In this document: in pieces, positions 49,660-58,963 of the stretch
Layout of the letters: every line of letters begins with the position of its first letter
How positions within the stretch are numbered: the first letter of the stretch is position 1
Origin: an uncultured Agathobacter sp.
Lineage (GTDB): Bacteria > Bacillota > Clostridia > Lachnospirales > Lachnospiraceae
Assembly (NCBI GenBank): GCA_910587655.1
Contig: CAJUND010000005.1
Span: 62,001-126,000, forward strand
DNA: 64,000 nt
Direction: 5' to 3'
Made by a program: the position numbers and the translations under genes
Notes under the pieces: generated by a model
The model's input: only the letters and a program-made list of their open reading frames with translations
Database searches by the model: none
Told to the model about the DNA's origin: nothing

Positions 49660-50982
49660 TTAAATTATTTCACCAGTCAGATCATATTCAAAGGCGCCCG
49701 TGACTTTTACTTTCACGATATCACCCGTCATCAGTTCTTCATCAGTGCTGATAAAAATATAGCCGTCCACATTCGGTGCATCCCGGTAGGTTCTTCCGAT
49801 ATAGGCATTTTCATCACACACCCTGCCCTCTATAAGTACATAAAGCTCCGTATCCTTCATGGACAAATTTTTGTCACATATAACTTCTTCTTCAAGCTCC
49901 ATAATTTCCGCCTGCCAGTCTTTCATAACAGATTCATCCGTCTGGTCCGGCATTTCGGCAGCTTTTGTCCCTTCCTCTGCAGAATATGTAAAGGCGCCGA
50001 GACGGTCAAATTCCATATCGTTTACAAACTGCATCAGTTCTTCATGCTGTTCACTGGTTTCGCCTGGAAACCCGCAGATTACTGTTGTCCGCAGTGTAAT
50101 GTCCGGAATCTGCTCACGCAGGTACCTGATTCGTTTTACCAGTTCATCCTTTGTGGTCCTTCTGCCCATGCGTTTTAAAATCGCATCGCTGCAGTGCTGG
50201 ATGGGCATGTCAAGATAATGGCATACTTTCTGGTTCTTTTTCATGGAGTCAACCAGTTCCGGATAAATTTCCTCCGGATAGCAGTAAAGAATCCGAATCC
50301 AGAAAAGCCCGGAAATTTCATTCAGACGGTCTAACAGCAGATGCAGGCTTTTGGTTCCGTATAAATCCACACCGTAAAGGGTGGTTTCCTGCGCAACCAG
50401 AACCAGTTCCTTTACGCCGGAGGAAACCAGTTCCCTGGCGGACGCCAGAAGCTCTTCCATGGGAATGCTGCGGTATCTGCCCCTGACAGAAGGAACGACG
50501 CAGTACGTACAGTTTTTGTTACAGCCTTCTGCAATTTTTAAGTACGCATAATGTCCTCCGGTAGTAACGGACCTTCTGGAAGGTCTCTGCGGCAGTCCTG
50601 ACAGGGAATGAAAGCTCTGGTAGAAACGGTTCTGTAACGTTTCCTGTACCGCTTCCCATATACTGTCCCAGGAATTGGTTCCTAAAATGGCATCCACTTC
50701 CGGAATTTCTTTTTTAATTTCTTCCGGATAACGCTGTGCCAGACAGCCGGTAACAATTAATGACTGCAGGCAGCCGGTTTTTTTCAGCTCCGCCATTTCA
50801 AGAATCGTATTAATACTCTCCTCCTTGGCGTCCCCGATAAAACAGCAGCTGTTAATAACAATGACAGAAGCTTCTGCTTCATCATCTGTCAGTTCCACCC
50901 CGTGTTCCGCAAGTATCCCAAGCATGTACTCACTGTCAACCAGGTTTTTATCGCAGCCAAGCGAAATAAATAATAATTTCAT
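49660..50982 (-). CDS. rimO: Ribosomal protein S12 methylthiotransferase RimO
   Basis: A 440-residue methylthiotransferase with two iron-sulfur clusters that modifies Asp in uS12. UPF0004 domain: SLGCDKNLVDSEYML, INSCCFIGDAKEES and VTGCLAQRYPEEI. Radical SAM motif: GCNKNCTYCVVPSVRGRYRS near residue 150. C-terminal TRAM domain ends YDLTGEII. The SLGCxKNxVDSE motif is RimO-type rather than MiaB. The ATG at 50982 has AGAGGA upstream; an ATG four codons earlier is less likely. Confidence 0.96.
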   Translation of the reverse strand: MKLLFISLGCDKNLVDSEYMLGILAEHGVELTDDEAEASVIVINSCCFIGDAKEESINTILEMAELKKTGCLQSLIVTGCLAQRYPEEIKKEIPEVDAILGTNSWDSIWEAVQETLQNRFYQSFHSLSGLPQRPSRRSVTTGGHYAYLKIAEGCNKNCTYCVVPSVRGRYRSIPMEELLASARELVSSGVKELVLVAQETTLYGVDLYGTKSLHLLLDRLNEISGLFWIRILYCYPEEIYPELVDSMKKNQKVCHYLDMPIQHCSDAILKRMGRRTTKDELVKRIRYLREQIPDITLRTTVICGFPGETSEQHEELMQFVNDMEFDRLGAFTYSAEEGTKAAEMPDQTDESVMKDWQAEIMELEEEVICDKNLSMKDTELYVLIEGRVCDENAYIGRTYRDAPNVDGYIFISTDEELMTGDIVKVKVTGAFEYDLTGEII

Positions 50983-51032
50983 AAATCCTCTCACTTGAAA
51001 AGAGAATGACAGCCTGCCACTCCCCTTATTTG

Positions 51033-51278
51033 TCAGATATTCTCTTCCTCTTCCGGTACAATTTTAACCTCACCGCGGTATAATTCCTCAACAGCGATTG
51101 AGAGCGGTTTGTTGCATTTCGGTCTTGTTACCAGGGGCTGTGCTCCTGCAATAATCTGCTTGGCGCGTTTGGATGTCGCAAGCACAATGGAATAACGGCT
51201 GTTTACCACCGGTTCTTCCCCGATTTCAGCCTCGTCGTTGACTACTTTCATAAGCTCTACATAAGATGGATGTATCAT
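51033..51278 (-). CDS. rpoZ: RNA polymerase omega subunit
   Basis: An 81-residue omega subunit. It contains SRYSIVLATSKRAKQIIAG, PLSIAVEELYRGEV and a C-terminal acidic tail. The ATG overlaps the gmk stop (ATGA), and the gmk-rpoZ pairing is standard in Firmicutes. No dfp/coaBC or priA follows here; instead rimO begins 50 bases on. Confidence 0.95.
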   Translation of the reverse strand: MIHPSYVELMKVVNDEAEIGEEPVVNSRYSIVLATSKRAKQIIAGAQPLVTRPKCNKPLSIAVEELYRGEVKIVPEEEENI

Positions 51279-51943
51279 GATTGTTCTCCTTTCAAAAAGC
51301 TGTTCAGCTCGTTTCTGATTTGATTGATAAAATCTGTATTGGAAGATACCCGGTTTTGCAGGAAGTCATCGGTGTTTCCCAGACGTTCACCGTTTATTAA
51401 CCTGTGAATCAGGTCTGCGCCCTGTTCTACGGTATCGTTTACCACTAAATAATCATAACTTTCGATGCCGGCGGATTCCTGGGCGGCACGGGACAGCCTT
51501 GCATTGATGACGTCCGCCGTTTCGGTGCCGCGCCCGATCAGACGGTCATACAGCTCCTTTGCGTCCGGTGCAGTCACAAACATGAGTACGGCATCCGGGA
51601 ATTTTTCTTTGATTTTAAGCGCGCCCTGGATTTCGATTTCAAGGATAACGCTTTTTCCAAGTGCGAGCTGTTTTTCCACGTATGCCTTCGGCGTTCCGTA
51701 ATAATTGCCGACGTACTGTGCATATTCGACAAGCTCATCATCTGCAATCATGGCTTCAAACTTTTCTGTGCTGACAAAAAAGTATGCAACCCCTTCCTCT
51801 TCTCCAGGTCTTGGCGCCCTTGTTGTTGCTGAAACGGACAGGGCGTAATCATCCCTATGCTGTTTTAAAAGTTCTTTCATGAGGGTGCCTTTTCCTGCTC
51901 CGGAAAATCCGGAAACAACCACCAGTTTTCCTCTGTTTTCCAT
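51275..51943 (-). CDS. gmk: Guanylate kinase
   Basis: About 222 residues, phosphorylating GMP to GDP. P-loop SGFSGAGKGTLMKELL, GMP-binding TTRAPRPGEEEGVAYFFVS and ILEIEIQGALKIKEKFPDAV are typical. The ATG at 51943 gives the usual family N-terminus; one at 51952 is also possible, as AGGGGAT precedes both. It starts a few bases after yicC; a remA (DUF370) gene, often between them in Firmicutes, is absent. Confidence 0.97.
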   Translation of the reverse strand: MENRGKLVVVSGFSGAGKGTLMKELLKQHRDDYALSVSATTRAPRPGEEEGVAYFFVSTEKFEAMIADDELVEYAQYVGNYYGTPKAYVEKQLALGKSVILEIEIQGALKIKEKFPDAVLMFVTAPDAKELYDRLIGRGTETADVINARLSRAAQESAGIESYDYLVVNDTVEQGADLIHRLINGERLGNTDDFLQNRVSSNTDFINQIRNELNSFLKGEQS

Positions 51944-51957
51944 ATTTCCCATATCCC

Positions 51958-52836
51958 CTATTCAATATTCTGTATCTGTTCGCGTATTTTTTCGATACCG
52001 GTCTTCAGACAGATGCCGGTATCGGAAACTTCTATATTATTGGCTTTTGACAGGATGGTATTTGCCTCGCGGTTCATCTCCTGTGCAATAAAATCCAGTT
52101 TCCGTCCAATGGAACCGCCGTTTTGCAGCGTTTCCTTTGTGGATAAAATATGGCTGCGCAGTCTTACGGTTTCCTCGTCAACACAGATTTTATCCGCATA
52201 TATGGTAACTTCCGTTGCAATGCGGCTGTCGTCAAGCTGGCGGTCTCCAAGCAGCTCTTTGATTTTTTCTTCCAGACGCTGGCGGTACTCCTGCATAATC
52301 CGCGGGGAACGGGTTTCAATGAAATCCACGCAGGCAAGGAGTTCGTCAAGCTTTGCCATAATGTCTGTTTTGAGGGTTTCCCCTTCACTGATTCTGCCTG
52401 CCACAAGCCGTTCGCATGCTGTGCGGATTGTCTGCTCCAGCAAACCCCACAGTTCTTTTTCATCCGTCTCCTGCTCTTCCATTACGAAAACATCCGGATA
52501 ATGCGACAAAGTGCTTACCCTGATATCATTTTCCAGATGAAATTCCTCTGCCATGGAATTTAAATAACCAAGGTACTCTCTGGCAAGGGTACGGTTATAA
52601 CGCAGACTGTAGCTGCCATCTGTATCATCCTCATACGTAATATAGACATCCACTTTGCCGCGTTCTAAGTATTCTTTTAACAGATTTCTGATGGTGCTTT
52701 CAAAGAAGTTTAGTTTTTTCGGCATTTTGATGCTTACATCCAGATACCGGTGGTTTACGGATTTCAGTTCCACGGTGAATTTCCGTTTTTCATCTGCAAG
52801 TTCACAGCGGCCGAATCCGGTCATACTTTTAATCAT
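51958..52836 (-). CDS. yicC: YicC/YloC family endoribonuclease
   Basis: A 292-residue protein. N-terminal IKSMTGFGRCELADEKRKFT and VNHRYLDVSIKMPKKL; C-terminal GRKLDFIAQEMNREANTILSKA (quoted in part), the diagnostic DUF1732 end. Bacterial YicC proteins have reported RNase activity. Its own strong promoter heads the minus-strand yicC-gmk-rpoZ-rimO-pgsA-rsmD-coaD run. GGAGAG precedes the ATG. Confidence 0.95.
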   Translation of the reverse strand: MIKSMTGFGRCELADEKRKFTVELKSVNHRYLDVSIKMPKKLNFFESTIRNLLKEYLERGKVDVYITYEDDTDGSYSLRYNRTLAREYLGYLNSMAEEFHLENDIRVSTLSHYPDVFVMEEQETDEKELWGLLEQTIRTACERLVAGRISEGETLKTDIMAKLDELLACVDFIETRSPRIMQEYRQRLEEKIKELLGDRQLDDSRIATEVTIYADKICVDEETVRLRSHILSTKETLQNGGSIGRKLDFIAQEMNREANTILSKANNIEVSDTGICLKTGIEKIREQIQNIE

Positions 52837-52875
52837 TCTGATTTTCTCTCCATAATCCTAAAGGATATACAGTCC

Positions 52876-52904
52876 ATTATAATGCTTACAGGCAAATTCG
52901 TCAA
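52876..52904 (-). promoter_or_regulatory. Promoter of the yicC operon
   Basis: On the minus strand TTGACG (52904-52899), 17 bases, perfect TATAAT (52881-52876). It lies back to back with the rqcH promoter. Confidence 0.75.
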
Positions 52905-52911
52905 ATATTCA

Positions 52912-52941
52912 TTGGCTTTTTTCTGGAATTTATACTATAAT
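52912..52941 (+). promoter_or_regulatory. Promoter of rqcH
   Basis: TTGGCT (52912-52917), 18 bases, perfect TATAAT (52936-52941). The start near 52948 leaves a leader of about 25 bases to the ATG with AAAGGAG. Confidence 0.6.
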
Positions 52942-52973
52942 TTTATTCGATAAGTCAGGAAAGGAGCAAAATA

Positions 52974-54716
52974 ATGGCTTTTGACGGAATTGTAATCGCA
53001 AATCTGGTACACGAACTGAACCAGACCATCTTAAATTCAAAAATCAGTAAAATCTCGCAGCCGGAAAACGACGAACTGCTTTTTACCTGCAAGGGAGCAA
53101 ACGGACAGTTTCGCATGGCAGTCTCTGCAAGCGCTTCCCTGCCTTTTTTGTACCTGACGGCAGAAAACAAGAAAGCTCCCCTGCAGGCGCCGACCTTCTG
53201 TATGGTTTTACGCAAATACATTGCAAACGGCCGCATCATAAAAATTTACCAGCCGCACATGGAACGCATTATCAATTTTGACATTGAACACCTGAATGAA
53301 ATGGGGGATGTCTGCCATAAAACGCTGGTGGTTGAACTGATGGGCAAACACTCCAATATCATCTTCTGTAATGAGGACGGCACGATAATCGACAGCATCA
53401 AACGGGTATCCTCTGCGGTCAGCTCTGTCCGGGAAGTTCTTCCCGGAAGGGATTATTTCATTCCTGCCACCCAGGAGGATAAATTGAACGGACTGGTTAT
53501 GGAAGCAGATGAAATCGCTCATGAAATTGAAAAAAAACCGCTTTCCGTTACACGCGCTGTCTATACCACCTTTTCCGGAGTAAGTCCGCTTGCCGCCTCG
53601 GAAATGGTGTACCGTGCCGGACTCGACGGGGATCTTCCGGTGGCTTCCTGCACAAAGGAGCAGATTCTGCATCTTGGCAACCATATTTCCTGGTTTTTTG
53701 AAAAAATCAGGAAACACGAATTTTGTCCCTGTATTGTCAGAAACGGGAAAAAACCGCTGGAATTTTCTGCAATGGAGCTGACCATGTATGCCGATTATGA
53801 GCTGGAACGGTTTGAGAGCATTTCCAGGGTGCTGGAGGTTTTTTATGCGGAAAAAAATGTGTACAGCCGCATTCACCAGAAATCAGCCGACCTGCGGCGG
53901 ATCGTTTCAACGGCGCTTGAACGGAACCAGAAAAAATACCAGTTACAGACCAGGCAGATGAAGGACTCCATGAAGCGTGAAAAATACAAGCTTTATGGGG
54001 AACTGATTAATGTTTACGGCTACAATCTTGCCGAAAATGCCAAAGAACTTGTCTGTGAAAATTTTTATGATAACAATAAAGAAATAAAAATTCCGCTTGA
54101 CCCGAATCTGACTGCGCGTGAAAATTCACAGAAATATTTTGACCGCTACGGCAAAATGAAACGGACGGCTGAGGCACTGGAAACACAGCTTGCAGAAACA
54201 AAGGCAAAAATAGACCATCTGGAATCCATTCAGAATTCACTGGATATAGCACTCTCTTCCGATGATCTGGTGCAGATAAAGGATGAGCTGACAGAATATG
54301 GATTTATCAAAAAGCATAAAAATGCAAAAAAAGAAAAAATTAAAAGTAAACCGTTTCATTATCTTTCTTCTGACGGATATGATATTTATGTCGGAAAAAA
54401 CAATTACCAGAATGATGAGCTTACGTTTAAGTTTGCATCCGGAAACGACTGGTGGTTTCACGCAAAAGGAATGCCAGGTTCCCATGTGATTGTTAAGAGC
54501 AAAGGGGAGGAAATGCCGGACAGGGTATTCGAGGAAGCAGGAATGCTTGCAGCGTATTACTCAAAGGGACGCGAAAGCGATAAAATTGAAATTGATTATT
54601 TACAGAAAAAAAATGTAAAAAAACCGGCAAAAGGCGCGCCTGGATTTGTGGTTTATTATACTAATTTTTCCCTTACCATCCAGCCGGATATCAGCAGCCT
54701 TACACTCGTGGAATAA
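52974..54716 (+). CDS. rqcH: Ribosome quality control protein RqcH (NFACT family)
   Basis: A 580-residue Rqc2/NEMF homologue that adds C-terminal alanine tails to stalled nascent chains on 50S subunits. NFACT-N domain starts MAFDGIVIANLVHELN with a basic PTFCMVLRKYIANGRI segment. A coiled-coil middle (about residues 300-440) is followed by NFACT-R with FHYLSSDGYDIYVGKNNYQND and DWWFHAKGMPGSHVIV. Older names are fibronectin-binding protein/FbpA. AAAGGAG precedes the ATG. It lies divergent from yicC. Confidence 0.96.
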   Translation: MAFDGIVIANLVHELNQTILNSKISKISQPENDELLFTCKGANGQFRMAVSASASLPFLYLTAENKKAPLQAPTFCMVLRKYIANGRIIKIYQPHMERIINFDIEHLNEMGDVCHKTLVVELMGKHSNIIFCNEDGTIIDSIKRVSSAVSSVREVLPGRDYFIPATQEDKLNGLVMEADEIAHEIEKKPLSVTRAVYTTFSGVSPLAASEMVYRAGLDGDLPVASCTKEQILHLGNHISWFFEKIRKHEFCPCIVRNGKKPLEFSAMELTMYADYELERFESISRVLEVFYAEKNVYSRIHQKSADLRRIVSTALERNQKKYQLQTRQMKDSMKREKYKLYGELINVYGYNLAENAKELVCENFYDNNKEIKIPLDPNLTARENSQKYFDRYGKMKRTAEALETQLAETKAKIDHLESIQNSLDIALSSDDLVQIKDELTEYGFIKKHKNAKKEKIKSKPFHYLSSDGYDIYVGKNNYQNDELTFKFASGNDWWFHAKGMPGSHVIVKSKGEEMPDRVFEEAGMLAAYYSKGRESDKIEIDYLQKKNVKKPAKGAPGFVVYYTNFSLTIQPDISSLTLVE

Positions 54717-54753
54717 GGATACTACATTTTGTAAAAAGTGCCCGTACTTTCCA

Positions 54754-54782
54754 GCATACGAAACTTCGTACTGCATATACTA
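54754..54782 (+). promoter_or_regulatory. Candidate sigma-G-type promoter for the SASP gene
   Basis: GCATA (54754-54758), 17 bases, TATACTA (54776-54782), close to the forespore consensus GHATR / CATNHTA. A forespore promoter is expected for a SASP gene. It lies 75 bases before the ATG, leaving a structured leader. Confidence 0.5.
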
Positions 54783-54787
54783 GGATG

Positions 54788-54831
54788 GAGCAAAGTCGAT
54801 AAACATCCGCTGTGCGGATGGAACTTTGTTC
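54788..54831 (+). other. Long hairpin in the SASP leader
   Basis: Outer stem GAGCAAAGT (54788-54796) / ACTTTGTTC (54823-54831), inner perfect stem CATCCGC (54804-54810) / GCGGATG (54814-54820) with TGT loop. It ends ten bases before AAGGAGG and has no U-run, so it is a leader structure, perhaps for mRNA stability, rather than a terminator of rqcH. Confidence 0.6.
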
Positions 54832-54856
54832 AACAGTGCAAAGGAGGAAGGAAAGC

Positions 54857-55048
54857 ATGGCTAACAGAAGTACAAAAAAATCATTGGAGCGTTTTAAGTA
54901 TGAAGTTGCAGACGAGCTTGGAGTTCCACTTAGCAACGGATACAACGGCAACCTGACCGCAAAGCAGAATGGTTCTGTTGGCGGTTACATGGTGAAAAAG
55001 ATGATTGAGGCTCAGGAAAGACAGATGACTGAAAAAGATCATCAGTAG
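54857..55048 (+). CDS. Alpha/beta-type small acid-soluble spore protein
   Basis: A 63-residue DNA-binding spore protein. The GPR protease recognition region is KYEVADELGVPL, and the second conserved block is NGNLTAKQNGSVGGYMVKKMIE. Such proteins coat and protect spore DNA. The ATG at 54857 follows AAGGAGGAAGG; earlier in-frame starts lie in the hairpin leader. It shows that the organism forms endospores. Transcription is expected in the forespore. Confidence 0.93.
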   Translation: MANRSTKKSLERFKYEVADELGVPLSNGYNGNLTAKQNGSVGGYMVKKMIEAQERQMTEKDHQ

Positions 55049-55080
55049 CTGCGGCATCTGAATAAGATACAAAAGATAAA

Positions 55081-55118
55081 GGCAGGTCCTGTTACGGGAC
55101 CTGCCGGATTTTTTATAA
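55081..55118. terminator. Strong terminator after the SASP gene
   Basis: GGCAGGTCC (55081-55089), loop, GGACCTGCC (55097-55105), then GGATTTTTTA. The run of T overlaps the 3' end of convergent recG. A classic intrinsic terminator on the plus strand; on the minus strand the following sequence is T-poor but TTTATC-containing. Confidence 0.85.
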
Positions 55119-57176
55119 ACTCATTTTTTCCAGTTCATCATCCATAAATTTTTCCATTTTTTTATGCAGTATCTGGTGTTCCTCCATGGAAAGCTCCGGA
55201 TCTTCCCGGAGTACCGTTTTTACAGCAGCCGACGCATCCTTTAGGATATCTGCATCCTGGTAAATGTCTGCAAGTGCAAACGGCATGTCCCCGCTCTGGC
55301 GGATGCCGAAGAAGTCTCCCGGTCCGCGGAGCTTTAAATCCTCACTGGCAATTTGAAACCCGTCATTGGAATGGTTTAATATTTCCAGCCTTTTTTGTGC
55401 AGTTTTTGCAGAGGATGTGTTTACCATAATGCAGTATGACTGGGTATCCCCCCGCCCGACACGACCACGCAGCTGGTGCAGCTGCGCCAGTCCGAACCGG
55501 TCCGCATTTTCAATCATCATAACAGTGGCATTTGGAACATTCACACCGACTTCCACTACTGTGGTGGAAACAAGAACCTGGATTTCATTTCCGGCAAACT
55601 GCTCCATCACCAGGTTTTTCTGTGTGTTTTTCATTTTTCCGTGAAGGATACCGATTTTAATATCAGGGGAAAGTTCTTTTTCAAGCTGTTTTGCATAATC
55701 AGTTACATTTTCCCCTTCAAAATTTTCACTTGCTTCTACCAGAGGACAGATGATGTATGCCTGGTGTCCGCTTTTTACCTGTTTTTCAATAAATTCATAT
55801 GCCCTCGGGCGGTATCCGGTGTTTACCACGCAGTTTTTGTTTGGCAGACGTTTTGCCGGAACCTCGTCAATCACGGAAATATCGAGGTCCCCGTAAAGAA
55901 TAATGGCAAGCGTCCGCGGAATTGGTGTTGCGCTCATCACAAGAATATGCGGGTCTTTGCCTTTTTCCGCGAAAAAATCACGCTGCTTTACACCAAAACG
56001 GTGCTGTTCATCGGTAATTACCAGTGCAAGGTTTAGATAATGCACATGCTCCTGAATCAGCGCATGTGTTCCTATAATCATTGCAGAAGGAAAAACCGCA
56101 AGTTTTTCGCAGGCAAGGCGCTTCTCTCTTGCCGTCATGGAACCGGTCAGCAGTACAACCGGAACATCCAGTCCGAAATCAGCACAGAGCTTCTGGTAGG
56201 ATTCAAAGTGCTGCCTTGCCAGAACCTCAGTCGGGGCCATAATTGCAGACTGGTAGCCATTATGCGCACACCATGCCATGGCAAGGAATGCGATAATTGT
56301 TTTTCCGGAGCCCACGTCTCCCTGAATCAGACGCTGCATGACGTATTTTCCATGCAGGTTTTCCGTCACATCAGACAGTGCCCTCTGCTGCGCATCTGTC
56401 AGCTTGTAAGGCAGTTTGTCTGTCTGCTGTCTGATAAAATCCTCATCCTGAAAGGTAAAGGGATTAGCTTTCCTCTTCTGCTGTTTTTTCTGGTACTGCA
56501 TCCCCATGATAAAAAGAAAAAATTCATCGAAAACCAGACGTTTTCTGGCAGTTACCAGTGTGTCCATGGAATCCGGAAAATGTATCTGTTTCATGGCATA
56601 GTTATATTCGCACAGTCCAAAGTCCTTCCGTATTCCGGCAGGAAGAAAATCCGTGACCAGCGCGCCCGCATCAAGTGCCTGCCGGATGGTTTTTGTTACC
56701 AGGTTATTGGTAATCCCGCTGGTAAGCGCATAGACAGGATACAGCTGTTCTGCCATCTGTTCATAGTTTTCGGGCTCGTAAATTACGGGCTGTTCCATGA
56801 TATATTTTCCTTCGCGGGCAGTTGTTTTTCCATAGAACACATAGTACTGTCCGTGTTTTAAGGAATTTTTTATGTAGGGCATGCGGTACCAGACAAGCTG
56901 GATTCTGTGTCCGGGGCTTCCAATGGTAAGAAGCGTTACCTGCATGCGCCGCCCGCTCTTTACCACGGGTGCCTGAGTTACCCTTGCCGCAATTGCGTGG
57001 GGTTCTTCGGTAAGTGCCGTAATGTCATCAATTGCCTGCAGCTTTGGATATCTGATATAAGTCCGGGGAAAATGAAGGAGTATATCACCAACGGTGTATA
57101 CCCCCATTTTTGCAAATAAATTTTTTGTTTTTTCGCCAATGCCCCTGATTTCAGTAATTGCAGAGTCCTGGTTCAT
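55113..57176 (-). CDS. recG: ATP-dependent DNA helicase RecG
   Basis: A 687-residue branch-migration helicase. N-terminal wedge/OB domain, then helicase motifs: Q/I region with RLIQGDVGSGKTIIAFLAMA, DEQH in ITDEQHRFGVKQR, VMSATPIPRTLA (motif III) and, in the second lobe, VLVSTTVVEVGVNVPNATVM and QLHQLRGRVGRGDTQS. The TRG-type end LRGPGDFFGIRQSG is present. AGGAA precedes the ATG. It follows the DAK2-domain gene by 12 bases. Confidence 0.97.
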   Translation of the reverse strand: MNQDSAITEIRGIGEKTKNLFAKMGVYTVGDILLHFPRTYIRYPKLQAIDDITALTEEPHAIAARVTQAPVVKSGRRMQVTLLTIGSPGHRIQLVWYRMPYIKNSLKHGQYYVFYGKTTAREGKYIMEQPVIYEPENYEQMAEQLYPVYALTSGITNNLVTKTIRQALDAGALVTDFLPAGIRKDFGLCEYNYAMKQIHFPDSMDTLVTARKRLVFDEFFLFIMGMQYQKKQQKRKANPFTFQDEDFIRQQTDKLPYKLTDAQQRALSDVTENLHGKYVMQRLIQGDVGSGKTIIAFLAMAWCAHNGYQSAIMAPTEVLARQHFESYQKLCADFGLDVPVVLLTGSMTAREKRLACEKLAVFPSAMIIGTHALIQEHVHYLNLALVITDEQHRFGVKQRDFFAEKGKDPHILVMSATPIPRTLAIILYGDLDISVIDEVPAKRLPNKNCVVNTGYRPRAYEFIEKQVKSGHQAYIICPLVEASENFEGENVTDYAKQLEKELSPDIKIGILHGKMKNTQKNLVMEQFAGNEIQVLVSTTVVEVGVNVPNATVMMIENADRFGLAQLHQLRGRVGRGDTQSYCIMVNTSSAKTAQKRLEILNHSNDGFQIASEDLKLRGPGDFFGIRQSGDMPFALADIYQDADILKDASAAVKTVLREDPELSMEEHQILHKKMEKFMDDELEKMSL

Positions 57177-57188
57177 AACTGTTCCTGC

Positions 57189-58949
57189 CTATTCCACGGA
57201 AAGGATGTAGTAATAAACCGGCTGCCCGCCGTTATTTACTTCCACCTCTATATCCGGATACTTCTCTTCCAGTGCTTCACTAAGCCTGGTGGCATCCTCT
57301 TCCGTTGTGTCAGCGCCGAAATAGATACTGATAATGGAGGATTCCTCATCCACGAGCTCATCCGCCAGCTCCAGCGTGGTTTCTTTTAAATCGCTGCCGA
57401 CAGAAAGAATGGCCCTGTCGCCGATTCCCATATAATCATCCTGCTTAATCTGTTTGCCGTCAATTTCCGTATCCCTGACTGCAAATGTCACCTGGCCTGT
57501 TTTTACACTGTCAAGCTCGGCAGTCATGGCGTCAGTATTTTCCTTTACGGAACGATCCGGTATAAAATTAATCAGTGAAACAATCCCCTGCGGAATGGTC
57601 CGGGACGGAATCACAATAACGTCCGTCTCTGCAAGCTCTGCCGCCTGGTTTGCAGCCATAATAATGTTTTTGTTGTTTGGCAGTACAAAAATATGCTCGG
57701 CATTTACCTGTTCAATTGCCAGGAGAATATCCTCTGTACTCGGATTCATGGTCTGGCCGCCTTCAATAATATAGTCTGCACCAAGACCGCGGAAAATCTC
57801 ACTTAACCCCTTTCCTGCTGATACGCTGATAAAACCATATTCTTTTTTCGGCTCAACAGCTGCGGAAGCGGTGTTTGTTTTAACTGGTTCGTCTTCCTGC
57901 ATTTTAACCGGCGGTGTTTCCAGCGGACGGACAATTTCTGTCGGGCGCGCAGCTTTGCCTTCTGTTTCCGCTGCCTTTTGTTCCGCTGCTATTTTAGCCG
58001 CGTCCTTAATTAATTTTTCCTGATGTTCCTCACGCATATTATCAATCTTGATCCTGCTTAAAGAGCCGTGTGTCAAGGCTTTCTGGATGGCATTACCCGG
58101 ATCATTGGTATGTACGTGAGTCTTAACGATCTCATCGTCCGCTACCACAACGATTGAATCACCGATGGATTCCAGATACGCCTTATATTCCTGCTCCTCC
58201 TTATCTGAAAGGGGACGGTTTAACACAATGATAAACTCTGTACAATAGCCGAATTTGATTTCTTCTTCTGTTTCGGAAGTGATTTTGACAAATCCGGTTC
58301 CTGCGCTGCCCTCAATGCTGTAATCAATTTCCTTTCCAAGCAGGCAGTCATATGCGCCCTTTAATACCTGCATCAGTCCCTGTCCGCCGGAATCAACAAC
58401 GCCTGCCTGCTTTAAAACCGGAAGCATTTCCGGCGTCCTGCTTAACACGTGGTCTGCATATTTGATGACCTCATCACAGAAATATACCAGGTCGTCAGTT
58501 TCCTGCGCCAGCTCAAGCGCCCGGTCCGCAGCGCCTTTTGCAACGGTAAGGATGGTTCCCTCTTTCGGCTTCATAACCGCCTTATATGCCGTTTCAACGG
58601 CTTTCTGGAAAGAGTCAGACAGTATCATAACATCTATTTCCTGGTAATCTGCAATGACTTTGCAGAAACCGCGGAACAGCTGCGACAGGATAACGCCGGA
58701 GTTACCCCTGGCACCGCGCAGCGAACCGGAGGAAACCGCTTTTGCAAGCTCCTGCATGGTCGGGTTTTTCAGTGCGCTAACTTCCTTTGCCGCAGACATA
58801 ATGGTCATGGACATATTGGTACCGGTATCCCCGTCCGGAACCGGAAATACGTTTAATTCATTAATCCAGTCTTTTTTTGCTTCCAGGTTTTTTGCCGCAG
58901 CAAGAAACATTCTGGACAGTAATTCGGAATTTATGCTTGTGATTTCCAA
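57189..58949 (-). CDS. DAK2-domain fatty acid kinase FakA-like protein (YloV)
   Basis: A 586-residue kinase. The N-terminal DAK2-like ATP-binding domain has NVFPVPDGDTGTNMSMTI, with metal-binding aspartates, and SGSLRGARGNSGVILSQLFRG (quoted in part). A middle region, GFCxTE-like in FGYCTEFIIVLN, and a C-terminal domain follow after an Ala/Glu/Pro linker (about residues 295-350). FakA phosphorylates fatty acids carried by FakB; no fakB is in this window. The start is TTG at 58949 with GGGGAGGG upstream. Order asp23-yloV-recG is standard. Confidence 0.92.
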   Translation of the reverse strand: MEITSINSELLSRMFLAAAKNLEAKKDWINELNVFPVPDGDTGTNMSMTIMSAAKEVSALKNPTMQELAKAVSSGSLRGARGNSGVILSQLFRGFCKVIADYQEIDVMILSDSFQKAVETAYKAVMKPKEGTILTVAKGAADRALELAQETDDLVYFCDEVIKYADHVLSRTPEMLPVLKQAGVVDSGGQGLMQVLKGAYDCLLGKEIDYSIEGSAGTGFVKITSETEEEIKFGYCTEFIIVLNRPLSDKEEQEYKAYLESIGDSIVVVADDEIVKTHVHTNDPGNAIQKALTHGSLSRIKIDNMREEHQEKLIKDAAKIAAEQKAAETEGKAARPTEIVRPLETPPVKMQEDEPVKTNTASAAVEPKKEYGFISVSAGKGLSEIFRGLGADYIIEGGQTMNPSTEDILLAIEQVNAEHIFVLPNNKNIIMAANQAAELAETDVIVIPSRTIPQGIVSLINFIPDRSVKENTDAMTAELDSVKTGQVTFAVRDTEIDGKQIKQDDYMGIGDRAILSVGSDLKETTLELADELVDEESSIISIYFGADTTEEDATRLSEALEEKYPDIEVEVNNGGQPVYYYILSVE

Positions 58950-58963
58950 TGCTTTTCCCTCCC

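Noticed and set aside
53208..53876. 222-codon open frame opposite rqcH
   Set aside because: Antisense shadow of a conserved gene, His/Phe-rich random composition, no start signals.
56040..56861. 273-codon open frame opposite recG
   Set aside because: Cys/His-rich antisense shadow of conserved helicase motifs, with no ribosome binding site.
47331..58949. Shared EIVRP motif in the coiled-coil protein and the FakA-like linker
   Set aside because: Five residues in two low-complexity linkers can occur by chance; no further similarity around it.
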